64,000 bases of DNA from the NCBI GenBank assembly GCA_014904985.1, contig MU128920.1, positions 259,751-323,750 of the forward strand. The letters run 5' to 3'. This document shows, piece after piece, positions 59,051-64,000 of the stretch. The stretch's first letter is position 1; each line of letters starts with the position of its first letter. The DNA is from Hydnum rufescens UP504 (lineage: Eukaryota; Basidiomycota; Agaricomycetes; Cantharellales; Hydnaceae). The notes under the pieces were generated by a model. The model made no database searches and was not told the DNA's origin. It saw only the letters and a program-made list of their open reading frames with translations. Position numbers and translations under genes: made by a program.

Positions 59051-62000
59051 TCACAGTTCGTCGTGGGGTGCACCCTTGACGTCCTCCCCATCAAGGTTAA
59101 TATTGAACACATCATCGTTCGGTTCTGGCTGCGAGGAGCCGGGGAAGACGATCTGATCCTCGAATTGGGGTGGTGCCTGGGAGAACTCGTGTAACTGTGC
59201 ATCACGATCTAATTCGGAGGCGAGCTGCCTCGCCATCTCGTCTTTGTCTACTTGAGATCCGGACTCGTCCACTGGTGGGGCAGGCTTGACGGTCGTGTCA
59301 GTTGTAGCGGACTCCGAGACTCCCAGAGATCGTCTGAGAACGCGATCGATGCGGGTGAAGAATCTGTAAATGGTCCACACAGACGTAAGTGCTCTTGAGT
59401 ATCAACCAAATTTAAGCGGAGAGGGGGAAGGGAATCAACCAGGTATGAGAAACAAAAAAACATCCACGCACCCGTTGGAATCCTCGACATCGAAGCCAGA
59501 TCGCACCAGGGCACCATCAATGAGGATGGACACGACCTCCTTTACCTCCCTCTCCAACCCCTCGTCCTTGTCCTCGCCCGCGTCCTCGAGCTCTAGGACT
59601 TTCTCCAAGAGACCCTCAATGAGGGGCGAACGCGGGTTGATCTCGAGCGCCTTCTGCTTCCTCGCCCATGAGTGCATGTGGTTCTGTCCTCTCTTTTCCG
59701 CTGCGGGGTTCGTTTGGGCTTGCATCAGTTTCTCCATGTTGGCGGAGTAGCCCCATTGGTCGGCAACGATCGCGCAGGCACTCTCGACGAGGCGGTTGGA
59801 GATGGTAACTACGACGAGAGTCCAAGGAAGTGTCACATTCGGATCTTACATGTAGAGGCGCAGGGGCACAAGGAATTGCAAGATATTGCGTACCATCTTT
59901 GACGAGATCGAGTGCTTGCACTTTAATGTACTCGATCAGGGGCTTGAATTTCTCATTGAAAGCTTCGAGCTCGGCCTTTTCTTCCTCGGCGCTATTCTCC
60001 TCATCTACCATGCGGGGCGATTATGTATGATTCAGCCCCCGAGGGCACCAGTATGACGTGACAAGCGAAAAGCTCACCACCGAAGACAAGACCCTTCTTG
60101 GAAACATCCTGGAACTGAAGACCTTTCCACTGCCTCAAGTTGGCGATGAGGATCTCGTCTAATGCATCATGTGCCAAGATGACTTCATAGCCCTACGAAA
60201 ATAATGAAATTTCATTCATGTGTTTCTCGTCATGATTGAGAACATCAACCATGCAGGGCGGGACGGAGAGCGTACGCGAGCATGGAGCTTCTCGATAAAG
60301 ACGGACTTGGCGAGAGTCTCCTTGGCGATACCAGCCCCAGCAAGGAAGAAGATCTAGAAGCGTCGAACCAACCAATCAATCAGCCAGCCAGCCATCATGT
60401 GAACCAGAGGCTACTCCAGGCGCAAGCGCAAAAAAAAAAACAAATATACCTGGGTCTGGCCCTTCTTCTTCGATGCTACGATCTACAAGCGATTCGATTC
60501 AGTACAAAGATTTGTCAACAATGATCCACCATCACTACAGTGCCGCTCACAAAGAAACCATACCTCGTCCAAAGTAGTCCCATTACGCAGGTTCGTATCC
60601 CAGTGGATCAGACTCATGAGCTTGAAGCGGTCCTTCTGAGACTCTACAGCGCCGAGTTTAAACGCCGGGCCGAATGTATCGAGGATCTTGGCGTACTGCT
60701 CAGGGTCCTCCTGAGAAATGCGCGCGAGGAGGGAGATGGCACGGTTGATGATGACCTGCTTCACCTGCGCGAGGAACTTGGTGGATTGCAACGTTTCGCG
60801 AGAGACGTTCAGGGGAAGGTCATCGGCTAGCGAAAACGATGGTGATTTATTCGTATACCCCTTGGACTTGCCAAAACCACGTAGAAACGAGTGTGTACGT
60901 ACCATCCACGATGGCACGAAGCCATGAGATCCACTTCGGCAGACCATTCTCCCCGAAATCGCTGGTGATGAAGACACGCTTGACCATCAGCTTAATGCCA
61001 CCAGAGAGGGCCTTCGCACTCTGCCAGAACTCCTTCTCCCTATTGAATTCGAGCAATAAGGTCAAATCGCCATCTGGTGAAAATGAAGCATGAGCCCTAC
61101 AGGTCCGAGGGGATGAACAGCATGGCCTTGAATGATATAGATCCGGCGTCCCCCTTGAAATGATGTACACCGAGGGGATCATTGGACTCCTTGTAAGTTG
61201 CGCGATAGAAGAGGTCATACTCGTCTTTGGTGACGTTCTTTGGATCTCTGTTATATGCGGGCGCAAATATCACTGTCAATATTTCGACCCATATGGAGGA
61301 AAGAACGGGGTCGAAGCCGAGGACGAACCTTTGCCAAAGGGGTGGCTGGTCATTGAGATGGACCCACTCTTGTACGGTCACGTTCTTCATGGGAACCGGG
61401 GGCTCCTCGGGCTCCTTTTGGGCTTCAATATCCTCTACAACGTCCTCTACGATCCCGTCCTCCTCGTCCTCGTCTGTTGTCTTCTGGGTCGATTCAGGGG
61501 GAGACGCGGGAGTGTGAATGGTGGAGGCAGATTCCGCGGCTTGGGCGGCCTGGGCCTCTTCGTCGGGGACTACCTCAGTTTTCACAACCTGGAGATATAT
61601 TGGGTAAGAAGTTGCGAAAGAAGAATGTTTCGCGCTTTTGGATGGATCGTGAGCAGGCAAATAGAAAATATGCGGAGGTTCGAAGACAAGAAAGTACGTA
61701 CACTAGCTCCCGGAGTCTATCAGTGGCCAGATATTCTAACGCATCGTCTTTGAGGACAAGGGTGATCTCGGTGCCCCGTCCGAGTGTGTTACCGCGAGGG
61801 TCAGGGTAGACTTCGAATTCGGCATCGTTGGACGAACTCGAGAAGACGTTCTGAACAGGGTTTGGGTTCTGTTTCGATTGTACGGGGATAGAGGCGACGT
61901 AGACGCGATCGGATACCAAGAATCTGGGCACCAGATACGCAGGCATTCATTCGTACCGGACGAGGACAGTGACGAAGCAGACAATGGGAAACTCACGCAG

Positions 62001-62596
62001 AATAGAAACCGACACCAAATTGACCGATAAGATTTCCAGCCGCACTCGAATCAGTCTCTGCTTCGTTCAAGAAATCCGACGTGCCAGATTTAGCGAGCGT
62101 GCCCAAATTTGTTGCGAGATCCTCTGCAGACATTCCCATGCCGTAGTCTGGGGGAAAAGGCAGCCAGGGTCTACATCTTTGCCAAGTGGAATGAATTAGA
62201 CACTTCAGTGCGTACCGGTGATGACGAGGCGACCGCCTCGGCCAGTCTCATTCGGGACTGCTTTGATAGTGATGTTTAGTGGGTTCTCGACAGGGAAGCC
62301 TTCTTTTAGACTGGTGATACGGAGTTTCTCGAGAGCGTCGTTCGAATTAGAGATCAACTCGCGCAGGAACACATCTCGATGTGAGTATAAGCTATTGATG
62401 ACTATTTTTCGAAGACGAGCGACGTCGGACTATGCGAAAGGGGTGATGGAGTGTCAATATAAGAAATATAGAGGCAGAGTAGATGACGCACTTGATAGCC
62501 ATACGATTTCTTATGAAGCCCTTGGCCATCCTGTGCGAAGACGAGGCCTGAGAGAAGGGGCAGAGAGAGGAGAGAGAGACGCGACAGCAGCTGCAT
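59051..62596 (-). CDS. Endoplasmic reticulum Hsp90 (endoplasmin/GRP94 type) with HDEL
   Basis: ATP-dependent chaperone of the secretory pathway. The start at 62596 gives the signal peptide [20 protein letters not shown], and the protein ends GAPHDEL, the ER-retrieval signal (HDEL codons 59054-59065). The N-domain has [16 protein letters not shown] (with the ATPase Glu), [20 protein letters not shown] and [20 protein letters not shown]. Next come the charged linker rich in Glu/Asp (about 61440-61560), the middle domain [59 protein letters not shown], and the C-domain [20 protein letters not shown] with MEKLMQAQ. More than ten introns; the junction at about 61050-61110 (a TAG in the unspliced frame) removes itself when spliced. 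No MEEVD, so not the cytosolic paralogue. All junctions checked keep frame. Confidence 0.92.
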
Positions 62597-62904
62597 CACA
62601 CAGCGAGAGAGCGTAGCACCAGCAACAGCAATAGGTCTAGAAACACAGACAGCGGGGAGTAGAGAATTGCAAAATTGAGCAGTTGCTATTTATTTATACG
62701 TGTCACCTGGTCTACGTGTCACACTCTCCATAACTTTCCTTGTATTCTCGTTCAAAAATGAGCCCTAATGGTTACGATTGCAGTGGTGGGTTTGCTTTTG
62801 TCCTCTTCCCCCCTCCCGATATCTCAGAATTATTTTCTCTCAAATTACTATACTTGGGTCGCGGTCGAGCGTGGATCACGTGCTTTCCCCGGCAAGCGCC
62901 GACA
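62597..62904. promoter_or_regulatory. Divergent promoter Hsp90 / Vps24 with duplicated TACGTGTCAC box
   Basis: 308 bp between start codons. TACGTGTCAC occurs twice in the same orientation, at 62697-62706 and 62713-62722, starts 16 bp apart and about 100-125 bp before the Hsp90 ATG. The ACGTG core is that of bZIP factors; TACGTG is the published UPRE-2 core of yeast Hac1. A role in the unfolded protein response is inferred from the ER chaperone target. Confidence 0.55.
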
Positions 62905-63816
62905 ATGTACAAGAGCATAAATCGATGGATAAATGGGCCAACGCCAGAAGAGAAGGTGCGGACGTGGCAACAACGATTAAAGCAGGAATCGCGCCAGCTC
63001 GACCGCGAGATGACCAGGGTTGGTACTCGACCACCGTTCCTTGTGACCCCTGCGCACTGATGAAGGAGCCAGCTCGAGGCAGAGACTGACAAGGTGCGAA
63101 AGACGCTGAAGCAGCTCGCCAAGAAGGGCGACGTCAAATCCGCTAGGATCCTTGCGAAGGAAGTCGTGCGAAGTAATAAGCAGCGCGATAGGCTCAGTGT
63201 GAGCAAGGCGCGCCTAGGCTCCATCGGGATACAATTACAAAATCAGATGGGTGCGCACACTTGACCGTCTAATTGCCTCATTCTCAATACCTATTGCGCC
63301 TGTGGATGCGGACATTTCGTACAGCACTCTCCAAAGTCACCGGATCCCTCCAAAAATCGGCAGAGATAATGAAACTTAGCCACTCTCTAATCAAGCTCCC
63401 CCAAATTAGCGCCGTGATGCGCGAAATGAGCATGGAGATGACAAAGGTACCCTCTCCTCGTGCTCCCTCCATTAACCCCCTGACCACCTCACTTGAACCA
63501 GGCTGGGGTTATGGAAGAGATGATAGACGACACACTCGAAGACCTAGATGAAGAAGACGAAGAGTTGACAGAAGAAGCGGATCTTGAAATAGAAAAGGTC
63601 CTCTTCGAGCTGACTGATGGCAAACTTGGTCAGCTGGGGAGTGCTGGGAAGGATTTACCTGTGCGTCTGCCTCCTTTATGGTTCCTAATGACATTGACTT
63701 GGCGCTCTAAATTGTTTGCGATCGATTAGGTGACCGAAGATCCAGAGGAGGAAGCGAGGCACGAGGCCGAGATCGAGCGGATGCGGCAGCAACTCGATAG
63801 TATGTTGAATGGGTGA
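62905..63816 (+). CDS. VPS24: ESCRT-III subunit Vps24 (CHMP3)
   Basis: Snf7-family protein that polymerises on endosomal membrane with Snf7 and Vps2 for multivesicular body sorting and membrane scission. ATG at 62905 gives MYKSINRWINGPTPEEKVRT. Spliced exons follow: QESRQLDREMTRLEAETDKV, KGDVKSARILAKEVVRSNKQ, KARLGSIGIQLQNQM, LSKVTGSLQKSAEIMKLSH, KLPQISAVMREMSMEMTKAG, then VMEEMIDDTLEDLDEEDEEL and IEKVLFELTDGKLGQLG. The basic N-terminal half and acidic C-terminal half are typical, and the AGxxEEM..D and VLFELTDGKL pattern distinguishes Vps24 from Vps2. The end IERMRQQLDSMLNG is a plausible MIT-interacting helix. Length about 215 residues, normal for the family. Introns (five) all keep frame; stop 63814-63816. 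Confidence 0.9.
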
Positions 63817-64000
63817 AGGAAGTTCTTCTTTTTCGACCCATTCCTGTGTTCGCTCCCCTCTCACTCATGTTCGTCCCTCCAAGCTACACAAGCTACACAT
63901 ACTATACGATGTCATCCGTTTCCTTTCACCTCATCTGTAATGAATTTGCTACCACCGCGCTGATAAATCCCCCCGATGTATGATGATGTAGGCTCCACGC
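63817..64000. other. 3' flank of Vps24
   Basis: CT-rich sequence after the Vps24 stop, presumably its 3' untranslated region. Nothing else seen before the window ends. Confidence 0.5.

Overview
The window is nuclear DNA of a filamentous basidiomycete, most likely an Agaricomycete. The grounds are: genes cut by many short GT..AG introns of about 45-90 bp, tightly packed divergent gene pairs, a GAR-domain cytoskeletal protein, a GATA factor of basidiomycete type, a Mug135-like gene family, an HDEL-tailed endoplasmic reticulum Hsp90, and a Copia retrotransposon. The genus cannot be fixed from the sequence; a Rhizoctonia/Ceratobasidium-like fungus would fit but is a guess.

Layout. 1-4.9 kb: two paralogous MFS anion transporters, tail to tail. 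6.1-10.5 kb: a xylitol/arabinitol/sorbitol-type dehydrogenase (minus) and a Ran1-like Ser/Thr kinase (plus) with divergent starts. 12.8-20.1 kb: an NTF2-like orphan, a cystathionine gamma-synthase family enzyme and a long low-complexity polyQ protein, all plus. 20.4-41.7 kb: a repeat island bracketed by two Mug135-like genes. It holds a palindromic MITE, a decayed Copia element (22,940-30,967) carrying two nested LTR-like insertions, an inverted second copy of one of those, further LTR-like and tandem repeats, and one host gene, a secreted FAD-linked oxidase (36.6-38.9 kb). 41.8-64 kb: a dense housekeeping block with GAR-domain microtubule protein, membrane coiled-coil protein, ING/PHD chromatin reader, Prp5 spliceosomal DEAD-box helicase, GATA factor, secreted DPBB (expansin-like) protein, ER Hsp90 (GRP94 type) and ESCRT-III subunit Vps24.

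The genes do not form one pathway. The links visible are divergent shared promoters (GAR/membrane protein 68 bp; ING/Prp5 85 bp; Hsp90/Vps24 308 bp, with a duplicated TACGTGTCAC box). Predicted surface or secreted functions (MFS pair, FAD oxidase, DPBB protein) and sugar-alcohol metabolism suit a plant-associated or saprotrophic life.

Two patterns run through the window. First, several otherwise well-conserved host genes are broken by exactly one base, nearly always in a run of 3-5 identical bases; this looks like uncorrected homopolymer error in the assembly rather than gene death. Second, the Copia element is broken by twelve in-frame TGA codons, mostly where the family has arginine, and its LTRs differ mostly by transitions, as expected from CpG methylation/RIP-like decay. 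The most unusual structural signal is a ~161-bp module repeated in tandem inside both nested LTR-like elements, which are otherwise different. I found no new multi-gene system that I can defend.
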